This document shows positions 16,581 through 25,518 of a stretch of DNA of 63,729 nt, in pieces. Positions within the stretch are counted from its first letter, which is position 1; every line of letters begins with the position of its first letter. The stretch covers positions 1 to 63,729 of the forward strand of contig JAITLM010000149.1 of assembly GCA_031277885.1 (NCBI GenBank), in the 5' to 3' direction. A program made the position numbers and the translations under genes. Origin of the DNA: Microbacterium sp. (GTDB lineage Bacteria; Actinomycetota; Actinomycetes; Actinomycetales; Microbacteriaceae). The notes under the pieces are model-generated. The model was not told the DNA's origin and did no database searches. It worked only from the letters and a program-made list of their open reading frames with translations.

Positions 16581-17558
16581 ATGAGCACAGTGGCGAATGA
16601 CAGGCGCGCGACCGGGATGCGCTCCGGACTCGTCTTCGCTCTCGGCGCGGCGCTCTCCTTCGGGATGAGCGGCGCGTGGGCCCGAGGCCTCATGGACGCC
16701 GGGTGGAGTCCTGGCGCCGCGGTCACGGTGCGCATGTGGGTCGCCGCGCTCGTCCTGCTCGTGCCGACGCTGCTCGCCCTGCGCGGCCGCTGGGGGATCG
16801 TCCGCAAGCACGCGGGAATGATCGTCGTGTACGGACTCCTCGCGGTCACGGCCGCGCAGCTGTGCTTCTTCCAGGCCGTCGCCGTCATGGACGTCGGCCT
16901 CGCGCTGCTCATCGAGTACACGGCGCCGATCGCGGTCGTGCTCTGGCTCTGGCTCCGGCGCGGAGAGCGTCCCGGCGTGCGGGGCATGATCGGCGCGGTC
17001 GTCGCGTTCATCGGGCTCGTTCTCATGCTGGAGATCTTCACCGGATCCAGGATCGACCCGGTGGGGATCCTGTGGGCGCTCGGCGCGATGGTGGGCGCCG
17101 CGACCTACTTCCTGCTCTCCGGACGCAGCGACACCGGCCTGCCCCCGATCGCGCTCGCCGGACTCGGCCTGCTGATCGGCGCGATCGGACTGAGCGTCGC
17201 GGGTGCGACCGGGATCCTGCCGATGGCCTGGAACGCCCATGACGTCACCTACCGGTTCGGCACGCTGCCGTGGTTCGTGCCCGTGCTCGCCGTCGGCGTG
17301 ATCGCCACCGCGCTCGCCTACGTGCTCGGCATCGTGTCGACGCGGCGGCTCGGATCCCGCTTCGCGTCGTTCGTGGCGCTCTCCGAGGTGATCGCCGCGC
17401 TGCTGTTCGGCTGGCTGTTCCTCGGGCAGCTGCCCGATCTGCTGCAGGCGTTCGGAGGTGCGCTCGTGCTCGTCGGCGTGGTGCTGGTCAAGCTCGGCGA
17501 GCCCGTCGTCGACGAGGTGCAGCCGGATGCGGTCCCGGAGCCGGTCGCGACGATCTGA
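16581..17558 (+). CDS. EamA-family transporter (RhtA-like exporter)
   Basis: A 325-residue membrane protein with ten predicted helices in two EamA repeats, at about 15-150 and 160-305. FALGAALSFGMSGAWARGLM and LLIEYTAPIAVVLWLW match the RhtA-type group, which exports threonine, homoserine or other small metabolites. The ATG at 16581 is used because the promoter leaves no room for an earlier start. The C-terminal tail is short and acidic. It is paired with the divergent CGNR regulator. The substrate is unknown. Confidence 0.85.
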   Translation: MSTVANDRRATGMRSGLVFALGAALSFGMSGAWARGLMDAGWSPGAAVTVRMWVAALVLLVPTLLALRGRWGIVRKHAGMIVVYGLLAVTAAQLCFFQAVAVMDVGLALLIEYTAPIAVVLWLWLRRGERPGVRGMIGAVVAFIGLVLMLEIFTGSRIDPVGILWALGAMVGAATYFLLSGRSDTGLPPIALAGLGLLIGAIGLSVAGATGILPMAWNAHDVTYRFGTLPWFVPVLAVGVIATALAYVLGIVSTRRLGSRFASFVALSEVIAALLFGWLFLGQLPDLLQAFGGALVLVGVVLVKLGEPVVDEVQPDAVPEPVATI

Positions 17559-17611
17559 GGTTCCGGATCCTGAGCCTCTCGACCCGAGCTCGGGCCGAGG
17601 GGCTCGCTCCT

Positions 17612-18451
17612 TCAGTGGGCGGACCCCGCGACCGAGGAGGCGACCTGACCCGCCCGCACCCGCGGGCGGCCCATCACGCGATCCGAGACGGCCACGGCCG
17701 TACGGCGCGGGAACAGGCGGACCAGGCGTGCGAGCGCGCGGTTGCGGGTGCCGGAGACCATGCTCGGCGCGTTCGTGGTCTCGAGCGCGCGCATCGCCTC
17801 GGCGACCATGTCCGCGGCGCTCTGCCGCTTGCCGAACTCGGCGGGGCTGGCCGTCGTTCCGGACACGGCGCCGAACTCGCTATCGGTGCCACCGGGGCAG
17901 ACCGCGAGCACGCGCATGCCGGTGCCTTCGGTCTCCCGCCAGAGCGCCTCCGTGAAGCTCAGCACGAACGCCTTGGTCGCGCCGTAGACCGCCATCCCCG
18001 GCGTGGGCTGGAAGGCGGCGGTCGATGCGAGGTTGAGGACGATGCCCTGAGAGGCGATCAATTGCGGCATCAGCGCCGAGGTGAGCTCGACCAGGGTGCC
18101 GACGTTGAGCTGGATCTCCTGCGCGGTGCGGGCGAGGGGGATCGTCCCGAACGGCCCGTAGGTGCCGAAGCCTGCATTGTTGACGAGGGTGTGGACGTGC
18201 AGGCTGCGCGCGGCGAGGTCGGCGACAAGTCGGGCGCCCGCTCCGGGCGCGGCGAGGTCGGCGGGGATCACCGTCGCGGTGATGCCGTGCGCCGCGGCGA
18301 GTTCGGCGGCCACCTACTGGAGGCGGTCTTCGCGGCGGGCGACGAGCACGAGATCGGATCCGCGCACGGCGAGGGCTCGTGCGATCTCGACGCCGATTCC
18401 GGAGCTGGCGCCGGTGACGAGGGCGGTGGTGCCGTGAAGGTCGAGGGGCAT
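17612..18451 (-). pseudogene. Short-chain dehydrogenase interrupted by in-frame TAG
   Basis: Read through, this is a complete 279-residue [14 protein letters not shown] cofactor motif, LVNNAG, NLASTAAF serine and YGATKA as Tyr-x-x-x-Lys. A TAG codon (18316-18314) follows RREDRLQ, and the next codon, GTG, continues the same frame with the expected helix (VAAELAAAHG). No base is gained or lost, so this is a single substitution. As written, only a 45-residue stub or a product lacking the cofactor motif could be made. It is probably a pseudogene, otherwise a base-call error. It is divergent from a TetR gene that presumably controlled it. Confidence 0.75.
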
Positions 18452-18502
18452 GGTGGATCCGTTCTGTGTGATCTCGAGGGGGTGTTCCCTCAATGTAGGC
18501 AC

Positions 18503-18541
18503 TGACACCATATGTTGTCAATGACTACTTCACGATAGGCT
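18503..18541. promoter_or_regulatory. Operator and promoter between SDR and TetR
   Basis: TGACACCATATGTTGTCA (18503-18520) is an 18-base palindrome, symmetrical except at one pair. TTGTCA (18515-18520) and TAGGCT (18536-18541) could be the regulator promoter, ending six bases before its GTG and hence giving a leaderless transcript. The regulator would repress itself and the SDR. Confidence 0.65.
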
Positions 18542-18547
18542 CGACCC

Positions 18548-19153
18548 GTGTCCGCTGCCGCGTCGTATCACCACGGGAATCTCCGCGCCGAGCTTCTCGG
18601 TGCGGCCGAGCGCGCCCTCGGCGAGGTCGGGGCGGACGGTCTGTCCCTGCGGGCGCTCGCGCGTGAACTCGGGGTGAGTCACGCGGCGCCGGCGAAGCAC
18701 TTCGCGGATCGGCGTGCCCTTCTGGACGCGCTGGCGGTGGAGGGCTTCGCCCGTCTCTCCGCGGGATTCAGGGTGATCGCCGCCGCGCGTGCGACCCCGG
18801 TGCGCGATCGTCTGCGGGCCCTGGTGGCGAGCTATCTGGCGTTCGCTCAGGAGAATCCGGCGCTGCTCGCGCTCATGTTCGCCCACAAGACCGAGAGCGA
18901 CGTCGAGGCGTCGGCCGACGTGCTCGTCGCGGGCAGGGAGGCGATGGCTCTGACCGTCGCTCTGGTCGCCGAAGGGCAGAGCGCCGGGGAGATCGTCGAG
19001 GGGGATCCGGCGCGTATCGCGACCGTGGCCTTCGCGACCGTCCACGGCATCGCGACGATCGGCTCGGGCGGACTGCTCGACGGTGAGCCGACCGGGGACG
19101 TCGCCGATGCGGCCCTGGCGCTGCTCTGGGAGGGGATAGCCGCGCGAGGGTGA
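18548..19153 (+). CDS. TetR/AcrR-family transcriptional regulator
   Basis: A 201-residue TetR regulator with a GTG start. SYHHGNLRAELLGAAERAL, SLRALARELGVSHAAPAKHF and FADRRALLDALAV give the DNA-binding domain. The ligand domain is WHG/TetR_C_13-like, as in the regulator at 4653, to which it is a clear paralogue. It controls the divergent broken SDR by position. If that gene is truly inactive, the regulator may be left without its target. Confidence 0.88.
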   Translation: MSAAASYHHGNLRAELLGAAERALGEVGADGLSLRALARELGVSHAAPAKHFADRRALLDALAVEGFARLSAGFRVIAAARATPVRDRLRALVASYLAFAQENPALLALMFAHKTESDVEASADVLVAGREAMALTVALVAEGQSAGEIVEGDPARIATVAFATVHGIATIGSGGLLDGEPTGDVADAALALLWEGIAARG

Positions 19154-19192
19154 CGCTGTGTATCCACAACGCCCCTTTTCTCCCTTTCCAGG

Positions 19193-19226
19193 GTGACATT
19201 TGGTCGATTATGGATACACTAGCGAC
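19193..19226 (+). promoter_or_regulatory. Promoter of the prp regulator (leaderless)
   Basis: GTGACA (19193-19198), a 16-base spacer and TACACT (19215-19220) lie immediately before AGCGAC-ATG. Transcription would begin at or next to the A of the start codon. Confidence 0.6.
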
Positions 19227-20012
19227 ATGACCATCGTCGCCGAGGGGATGCGCGCGGGCGAGTTCGCCTACCGTGCGCTACTGGAGGAGATCCAGTCCGG
19301 ATCCCTCGCCGCCGGCACCGTGCTCGCCGAGGTCGAGCAGGCCGAGCGGCTCGGGGTGAGCCGCACGCCGCTGCGCGAGGCGCTGCGCAGGCTGACGGCG
19401 GACGGCCTCGTCGAGCAGCTCTCGCCGCGCATCACGGTGGTCGCCGCGATCGACGCGGCCGACATCCGCGACCTGTTCGCGCTGCGTCGCGCGCTCGAGG
19501 AGAGCACCGCGCGGGCCGCCGCGTCCGCAGCCGACCGCGCGGAGTTCGCGGAACTCGCCACCCGCTTCGCGCACGCCGCCGAGTCGCTCGGGGACGAGGA
19601 GGGGCGCGCGCAGTACTACGCGCTCATCGCCCGCTTCGACGAGGCGCTCGACGCCGCCGTCGGCAACGACTACCTCACCGCCGCGCTGCGCACGGTGCGG
19701 ACCCATCTCGTGCGCGTGCGCCGGATGGCGCGGGACAAGCCCGCACGCCTCGCCGCGAGCGCGGGCGAGCACCGGCTGATCGCGGAGGCGATCGGATCCG
19801 GAGACGGCGACCTCGCCGCGCACGCCACCCACGTCCACCTGCACAACGCGCTCGCGAGCATCCTCGACTCGCTGCACGCGGAAGAGCACGGCGTTTCGTC
19901 TCTGCGTTTCGATTCGCCTTCGGCTCACTCGACGAGCACCGGCTCCGCCGGAGCTCGCTCCACGACTCCGAACGCGCGTTCCACGACCGAAGGAAAGAAG
20001 GCCAGAGCATGA
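19227..20012 (+). CDS. GntR-family regulator of the prp operon
   Basis: A 261-residue GntR/FadR-type regulator. The winged helix ([33 protein letters not shown]) precedes an FCD domain with [13 protein letters not shown]. The ATG at 19227 is preferred to the in-frame GTG at 19200 because TACACT six bases upstream looks like a -10. The stop overlaps prpD (ATGA), so it heads and probably controls the prpDBC operon. The last 40 residues (Ser/Thr/Ala-rich, from about [12 protein letters not shown] on) are unlike the family and are encoded by a palindrome-rich repeat. Confidence 0.85.
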   Translation: MTIVAEGMRAGEFAYRALLEEIQSGSLAAGTVLAEVEQAERLGVSRTPLREALRRLTADGLVEQLSPRITVVAAIDAADIRDLFALRRALEESTARAAASAADRAEFAELATRFAHAAESLGDEEGRAQYYALIARFDEALDAAVGNDYLTAALRTVRTHLVRVRRMARDKPARLAASAGEHRLIAEAIGSGDGDLAAHATHVHLHNALASILDSLHAEEHGVSSLRFDSPSAHSTSTGSAGARSTTPNARSTTEGKKARA

Positions 20013-21535
20013 CCGTCACCCACCACCTCCGCGTGCACCGCAGCGACGAGCAGCTGGCGCGCGAGGGCCAGCTCGCCTGGCGCATCGCCGAGATCGCGGC
20101 CGATGAGGTCGAGGTCGACGCCGACGTCGTCGACATGATCATCAACCGCGTGATCGACAACGCGTCCGTCGCGGCGGCCTCGCTCACCCGCGCCCCCGTG
20201 AGCGCCGCCCGTCAGCAGGCGCTGGACCACCCTGTCTCGGTGAACGGATCCGGATCCACCGTGTTCGGCTGTGCGCTCGAGCGCCGCACCAGCCCCGAGT
20301 GGGCCGCCTGGGCGAACGGCGTCGCCGTGCGCGAGCTGGACTACCACGACACCTTCCTCGCCGCCGAGTACTCGCACCCCGGCGACAACATCCCGCCGAT
20401 CCTCGCCGTCGCGCAGCACGTCGGCGCCGACGGCCGCGCTCTCGTCCGCGGGATCGCGACCGGCTACGAGATCCAGGTCGACCTCGTGAAGGCGATCAGC
20501 CTGCACGCGCACAAGATCGACCATGTCGCGCACCTCGGTCCCTCCGCCGCCGCCGGCATCGGCACCCTGCTCGGCCTCGACGTCGAGACCATCTACCAGG
20601 CCGTCGGGCAGGCGCTGCACACCACCACCGCCACGCGGCAGAGCCGCAAGGGCGAGATCTCCACGTGGAAGGCGCACGCCCCCGCCTTCGCCGGCAAGAT
20701 GGCGGTCGAGGCCGTCGACCGGGCGATGCGCGGCGAGACCTCGCCGAGCCCGATCTACGAGGGCGAGGACGGCGTGATCGCCTGGATGCTGGACGGCCCC
20801 GACGCCTCCTACGACGTGCCGCTGCCCGTGACCGGCGAATCCAAGCGCGCGATCCTGGACACCTACACGAAGGAGCACTCGGCCGAGTACCAGGCGCAGG
20901 CCTGGATCGACCTCGCCCGGAAGCTGCACAACGAGCGCCCCGAGCTCGCGGATCCGGCGAATGTCTCCTCGATCGTGATCCACACCAGCCACCACACGCA
21001 CTACGTGATCGGATCCGGCGCGAACGACCCGCAGAAGTACGATCCGCACGCGTCCCGCGAGACGCTCGACCACTCGATCCCGTACATCTTCGCGGTGGCC
21101 CTGCAGGACGGCACCTGGCACCACGTCGACTCGTACGCCCCGGAGCGCGCGCAGCGCGAGGACACGGTCGCCCTCTGGCACTCGATCACCACCGCCGAGG
21201 ACCCGGAGTGGACCCGGCGCTACCACTCGATCGACCCGGCCGAGAAGGCGTTCGGCGGGCGCGTCGAGATCCACCTGACGAACGGCGAGACGGTGACGGA
21301 CGAGATCGCCGTGGCCGATGCACATCCGCTGGGTGCGCGGCCGTTCGCCCGCGAGGACTACATCCGCAAGTTCCGGATCCTCGCGGAGCCGGTGCTCGAG
21401 CCGGCCGAGATCGAACGGTTCCTCGCCCTCGTGCAGCGCCTGCCCGAGCTCACCGCGGAGGAGGTCGCCGAACTCTCGATCGCCGCCGCCCCCGGCGTCC
21501 TCGCCGCGGCGCCGGCACCCAAGGGACTGTTCTGA
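20009..21535 (+). CDS. prpD: 2-methylcitrate dehydratase (MmgE/PrpD)
   Basis: A 508-residue MmgE/PrpD-family protein. Hallmarks are [29 protein letters not shown], the helix [17 protein letters not shown] and [20 protein letters not shown]. PrpD dehydrates 2-methylcitrate to 2-methyl-cis-aconitate in the methylcitrate cycle that burns propionyl-CoA to pyruvate and succinate. The start overlaps the regulator stop, with GGAAAGAAGG upstream. prpB and prpC follow, the D-B-C order known from Corynebacterium. A palindromic element separates it from prpB. Confidence 0.93.
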   Translation: MTVTHHLRVHRSDEQLAREGQLAWRIAEIAADEVEVDADVVDMIINRVIDNASVAAASLTRAPVSAARQQALDHPVSVNGSGSTVFGCALERRTSPEWAAWANGVAVRELDYHDTFLAAEYSHPGDNIPPILAVAQHVGADGRALVRGIATGYEIQVDLVKAISLHAHKIDHVAHLGPSAAAGIGTLLGLDVETIYQAVGQALHTTTATRQSRKGEISTWKAHAPAFAGKMAVEAVDRAMRGETSPSPIYEGEDGVIAWMLDGPDASYDVPLPVTGESKRAILDTYTKEHSAEYQAQAWIDLARKLHNERPELADPANVSSIVIHTSHHTHYVIGSGANDPQKYDPHASRETLDHSIPYIFAVALQDGTWHHVDSYAPERAQREDTVALWHSITTAEDPEWTRRYHSIDPAEKAFGGRVEIHLTNGETVTDEIAVADAHPLGARPFAREDYIRKFRILAEPVLEPAEIERFLALVQRLPELTAEEVAELSIAAAPGVLAAAPAPKGLF

Positions 21536-21564
21536 CCGACCGTGTCCCGTTTTCGGCCCCGTGA

Positions 21565-21615
21565 TGTCCCATTTCCGGCTCGGGATCCCGCAGATTCCGA
21601 GCCAGAAGTGGGACA
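21565..21615. repeat. Palindromic repeat family D (within prp operon)
   Basis: Arms 21565-21583 (TGTCCCATTTCCGGCTCGG) and 21597-21615 (CCGAGCCAGAAGTGGGACA) pair with two mismatches. A further CCGTGTCCC at about 21540 and GGGACACGG at the right end suggest an outer hairpin. It lies between prpD and prpB, so it could pause, terminate or stabilise the operon mRNA. Only one copy is in the window. Confidence 0.85.
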
Positions 21616-21654
21616 CGGTCGCGGCGCCACTGAGGAAGGACTGAGGAGAGACTG

Positions 21655-22566
21655 ATGCTGTACGCCACCACACCGGCCGCGGAGAAGCGGCGGATCCTTC
21701 GCGAGCGCCTCGCCGCGGGCGAGCTGCTGCGCTTCCCCGGCGCGTTCAATCCGCTCTCCGCCCGGCTGATCGAGCGCAAGGGCTTCGACGGCGTCTACAT
21801 CTCCGGCGCCGTGCTGTCCGCGGACCTGGGGCTGCCCGACATCGGCCTCACGACCCTCACCGAGGTGGCGGGGCGGGGGCAGCAGATCGCCCGGATGACC
21901 GAGCTGCCGGCCATCATCGACGCCGATACCGGCTTCGGCGAGCCCATGAACGTGGCCCGCACGATCCAGACGCTCGAGGATGCCGGCCTTGCGGGCACCC
22001 ACATCGAGGACCAGATCAACCCCAAGCGCTGCGGTCATCTCGACGGCAAGGCCGTGGTCGACGAGTCCACCGCGACCAAGCGGATCCGCGCCGCGGTCGA
22101 CGCCCGGCGGGATCCGAACTTCCTCATCATGGCGCGCACCGACATCCGCGCGGTGGAGGGCATGGACGCCGCGGTCGACCGGGCCAAGGCCCTCGTCGAC
22201 GCCGGGGCGGATGCGATCTTCCCCGAGGCGATGCGCACGCTGGCGGAGTTCGAGCGGATGGCCTCCGCGCTCGACGTGCCGATCCTCGCGAACATGACGG
22301 AGTTCGGCAAGAGCGAGCTCTTCACGACCGAGCAACTGCGCAGCGCCGGCGTGAGCATCGTGATCTGGCCGGTCTCGATGCTGCGGATCGCGATGGGTGC
22401 GACCGGGCGCGCGCTGGATACGCTGAACGAGGAGGGGAGTCTGACCTCCGCGCTCGGCGAGATGCAGCACCGGGCGGATCTGTACGACCTGATCGACTAC
22501 GAGTCGTACAACCACTTCGACACGAACGTCTTCAACTTCACGATCGACAAGGAGCTCGGTCTCTGA
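21655..22566 (+). CDS. prpB: Methylisocitrate lyase
   Basis: A 303-residue protein of the isocitrate lyase/PEP mutase superfamily. It shows GAFNPLSARLIERKGFDGVY, ADTGFGEPMNVART and the signature KRCGHLDGK containing the catalytic cysteine. PrpB cleaves 2-methylisocitrate to pyruvate and succinate. The length is typical. AGGAAGGACTGAGGAGAGACTG upstream offers two ribosome sites. It is the second structural gene of the operon. Confidence 0.94.
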   Translation: MLYATTPAAEKRRILRERLAAGELLRFPGAFNPLSARLIERKGFDGVYISGAVLSADLGLPDIGLTTLTEVAGRGQQIARMTELPAIIDADTGFGEPMNVARTIQTLEDAGLAGTHIEDQINPKRCGHLDGKAVVDESTATKRIRAAVDARRDPNFLIMARTDIRAVEGMDAAVDRAKALVDAGADAIFPEAMRTLAEFERMASALDVPILANMTEFGKSELFTTEQLRSAGVSIVIWPVSMLRIAMGATGRALDTLNEEGSLTSALGEMQHRADLYDLIDYESYNHFDTNVFNFTIDKELGL

Positions 22567-22603
22567 GCCCCGCTCGGACACCGCACGCACACGAAGGAGT
22601 GAC

Positions 22604-23737
22604 ATGAGCGATCCCGACATCAAGAAGGGCCTCGCGGGCGTCGTCGTCGACACGACGGCGATCTCGAAGGTCAACCCCGAGACGAACAGCCTGCTCTACC
22701 GCGGCTATCCCGTGCAGGAGCTCGCGGCGACCCAGCCGTTCGAGGCCGTCGCCTACCTGCTCTGGAACGGCGAGCTGCCGACGGCCGAACAGCTGGCGGC
22801 CCTGCGTGCGACCGAGCGTGCGCACCGCGCGCTCGCCGCCAACGTCAAGGCCGCGATCGACCTCGTGCCGGTCGAGGCGCACCCCATGGACGAGATCCGC
22901 ACGGCGGTGAGCCTGCTCGGCGCCTCGGACGCGGTCGGATCCGGATCCGTGCTCGACGCGAGCGGCACCCCGGAGCAGAACCTCGAGCGCAGCATCCGGC
23001 TGTTCGCCGCGCTCCCCGCGATCGTCGCCTACGGGCAGCGCCGCCGTCGCGGGGAGGACCTCATCGCCCCGCGCGACGACCTGGATTACTCCGCGAACTT
23101 CCTCTGGATGACGTTCGGCACCGAGCCGGATCCGGTCGTCGTCGATGCGTTCAACCGCTCGATGATCCTGTACGCGGAGCACTCCTTCAACGCATCCACC
23201 TTCACCGCGCGCGTCATCACCTCGACCCTGAGCGACCTGTACTCCGCCGTGGTCGGAGCGATCGGCGCGCTCAAGGGACCGCTGCACGGCGGCGCGAACG
23301 AGGCGGTGCTGCACATCTTCGACGAGATCGGCGAGGCGTCGAACGTGAACGCCTGGCTCGACACGGCGCTCGCGGAGAAGCGCAAGATCATGGGCTTCGG
23401 GCACCGCGTCTACAAGAACGGCGACTCGCGGGTGCCGACCATGAAGGCGGCGCTCGACACGCTCGTTGCGCACTACGACCGTCCCGATGTCGAGGCGCTG
23501 TACACGACGCTCGCGAACGAGTTCGTCGCGCGCAAGGGGATCCACCCGAACCTGGACTATCCCTCCGGTCCGGCGTACAACCTCATCGGCTTCGACACGC
23601 TGACCTTCACGCCGCTCTTCGTGGCGTCGCGGGTCACGGGCTGGACCGCGCACGTCATGGAGCAGGCCGCGTCGAACGCCCTGATCCGCCCGCTGTCGGC
23701 CTACGACGGGGTGCCGGAGCGTCACATCGACGTGTGA
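22604..23737 (+). CDS. prpC: 2-methylcitrate synthase
   Basis: A 377-residue citrate-synthase-family protein. Catalytic segments are GPLHGGANEAVL, MGFGHRVYKNGDSR and the late Asp in SGPAYNLIGFDTLTF. The start at GLAGVVVDTTAISKVN matches methylcitrate synthases more than housekeeping GltA, and its position after prpD and prpB supports this. It condenses propionyl-CoA with oxaloacetate. GAAGGAG precedes the ATG. It ends the operon. Confidence 0.93.
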   Translation: MSDPDIKKGLAGVVVDTTAISKVNPETNSLLYRGYPVQELAATQPFEAVAYLLWNGELPTAEQLAALRATERAHRALAANVKAAIDLVPVEAHPMDEIRTAVSLLGASDAVGSGSVLDASGTPEQNLERSIRLFAALPAIVAYGQRRRRGEDLIAPRDDLDYSANFLWMTFGTEPDPVVVDAFNRSMILYAEHSFNASTFTARVITSTLSDLYSAVVGAIGALKGPLHGGANEAVLHIFDEIGEASNVNAWLDTALAEKRKIMGFGHRVYKNGDSRVPTMKAALDTLVAHYDRPDVEALYTTLANEFVARKGIHPNLDYPSGPAYNLIGFDTLTFTPLFVASRVTGWTAHVMEQAASNALIRPLSAYDGVPERHIDV

Positions 23738-23776
23738 CGGATCTCCTCGGCCCCCGGTCGTCGAGCGGCCCGGGGG

Positions 23777-24373
23777 TCAGCGGTTCAGCCAGTGGCGGAG
23801 GGTGCGGGTCACCCAGGGCAGCACCCAGTACGTCATGATCGGGGTCAGCACGATCGTGGTCGCGAGCACCCGCAGCCAGATCGGCAGGCCGTTCCAGCCG
23901 GGCACCGGACTCATCAGGTACGTGAAGACGAGGTTCACCGGGAAGAAGCCGAGCCAGATCGACACCGCCTGCTTCCAGCGCGGCGGCGAGGGCGCGACCA
24001 TGACGGTGGTGGTCCCCGTCGAGGAGGGCACCGTGATCGTCTCGGTCGACGGCTCGTCGAACCAGCCCTCGATCCCGGTGCGGCGGCGGGTGCGCTCGCT
24101 GCGCACGAAGCCCTCGCCCATCGACAGCCACCAGGCGCGCTCGCTCGACGCCTCCCACGCTTCGAGGGCCGCCTCGTCCGCGAAGCGGTAGAGCATGTGC
24201 CAGTGGTGCGAGTCGTCGCCGTCGCGCACCCAGCCGGATCCGAGGAAGCCGGGATGCGAGCTCGCGAGGTTCACCCCCGTCTGCACCCAGGCCGTGGCCT
24301 CGGCGATGCGGGCGGGGTCGACCTCGCGGCGGATCGACACGGTGATGGGCGCGGATGACGGCGTACCGGACAT
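23777..24373 (-). CDS. Antibiotic biosynthesis monooxygenase-domain membrane protein
   Basis: A 198-residue protein with an ABM (ferredoxin-like dimeric alpha-beta barrel) domain at about 8-100. A linker rich in Thr/Ser follows, then two membrane helices at about 136-190 ending TYWVLPWVTRTLRHWLNR. Similar fusions are annotated as antibiotic biosynthesis monooxygenases, but the fold also occurs in haem-degrading and other enzymes and in proteins without known activity. It is a single gene, convergent with prpC. The function is unknown. Confidence 0.8.
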   Translation of the reverse strand: MSGTPSSAPITVSIRREVDPARIAEATAWVQTGVNLASSHPGFLGSGWVRDGDDSHHWHMLYRFADEAALEAWEASSERAWWLSMGEGFVRSERTRRRTGIEGWFDEPSTETITVPSSTGTTTVMVAPSPPRWKQAVSIWLGFFPVNLVFTYLMSPVPGWNGLPIWLRVLATTIVLTPIMTYWVLPWVTRTLRHWLNR

Positions 24374-24477
24374 GGTGGGTCCTTCGGGGGAGTGCGTGCT
24401 TGTGGCGTCCCCGAGTGTACGCATCCCGTGTTTCCCGGATGTTGCAGGATGCCGAGGGAGCCCCGGATCCGCTCCTG

Positions 24478-25518
24478 TCAGGCGGCCACCACCCGCTCGA
24501 TCGCGGTGCGGGCGCGCTGCAGCACCTCGTCCGGCGCGCCGCGCTGCTCGAGCAGGGCGAGCCCCGCGCCGACGACGGGGCGGGCGTCGACCACGGTCGG
24601 CACCGCGTGCGGGAGGTGCTCCGCGAGCCCCTGCCGCACGCCGTCGAGCAGCAGCGGCAGGCGCGCGGCGATCATGCCGCCGCCCAGGACGACCGGGATC
24701 CGCTCGCGCTCGAGACCGAGGCGCCGGGCGGCGCTCGCCGCCATCCCGACGATCTCGCCGGCCTGGCGCTGCACGAGCGCGCACGCCACGGCGTCGCCCT
24801 CGGCCGCCGCCGCGAAGACCGCCGGCACGAGCTCGGACAGCCGCTCCTCGCCGAGGCGGCCGAAGTGCACGTCCGCGATGAGCGCGGCGAGGTCGGGCCG
24901 GCCGACCCGAGGGGGGATCGTCGTGGTCAGCACGGTCGCGGGACCGCGGCCGTCCAGCGCCCGCGCCGCGAGGCGCAGCGCCTCGGTGCCGAGATCCGTG
25001 CCCCCGCCCCAGTCGCCGGAGACCGCGCCCCATGCGAGGAAGCGTGCCGTGGCGCCGTCCGCGCGCACGCCGATCGCGTTGAGCCCGGTGCCGCAGACGA
25101 CGGCGACCGCGTCCGCGGCGAGCGTTCCGGTGCGCAGCAGCGCGAACGTGTCGTTCTCCAGGTGCGCGTCGACGCCGTCGTCGCCGCGGAACCACGGCAG
25201 CGGAAGGATCCGCGCCCGATAGGACGCGACCTCCGCCTCGTGATCGAGGCCGGAGAGGAACACGCCCACCCTCAGCAGCGGCGCCCCTCCGGCCTCCGTG
25301 CGCACCCGCTGCACGGCCTCGTCCACGACGGAGACCGAATCTCCCTCACGGCCCGGGTGCACATCCGAGGGGCCGAGCCGCACATGCGCCACGACCGCTC
25401 CCGTCTCATCGAGGGCGACGGCATCGGTCTTGGTCCCGCCGCCGTCGATCGCGACGACGATCCCTCCGGCGCGCTCCGCCGTCCGCTCCGGACCGGTCCG
25501 CACCACCGTGCCGCTCAT
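24478..25518 (-). CDS. BadF/BadG-type sugar kinase (N-acetylglucosamine kinase-like)
   Basis: A 346-residue ASKHA-fold protein. AIDGGGTKTDAV is the first phosphate loop, CGTGLNAIG the second, and WGGGTDLGTEALRL follows. This pattern is that of BadF/BcrA-family ATPases that include N-acetylglucosamine kinases. The ATG at 25518 overlaps the GH4 stop (ATGA); an in-frame ATG nine bases earlier is an alternative. It would phosphorylate the sugar released by the neighbouring glycosidase, or trim the transport product. It is the last gene of the ROK-ABC-GH4 operon. Confidence 0.82.
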   Translation of the reverse strand: MSGTVVRTGPERTAERAGGIVVAIDGGGTKTDAVALDETGAVVAHVRLGPSDVHPGREGDSVSVVDEAVQRVRTEAGGAPLLRVGVFLSGLDHEAEVASYRARILPLPWFRGDDGVDAHLENDTFALLRTGTLAADAVAVVCGTGLNAIGVRADGATARFLAWGAVSGDWGGGTDLGTEALRLAARALDGRGPATVLTTTIPPRVGRPDLAALIADVHFGRLGEERLSELVPAVFAAAAEGDAVACALVQRQAGEIVGMAASAARRLGLERERIPVVLGGGMIAARLPLLLDGVRQGLAEHLPHAVPTVVDARPVVGAGLALLEQRGAPDEVLQRARTAIERVVAA

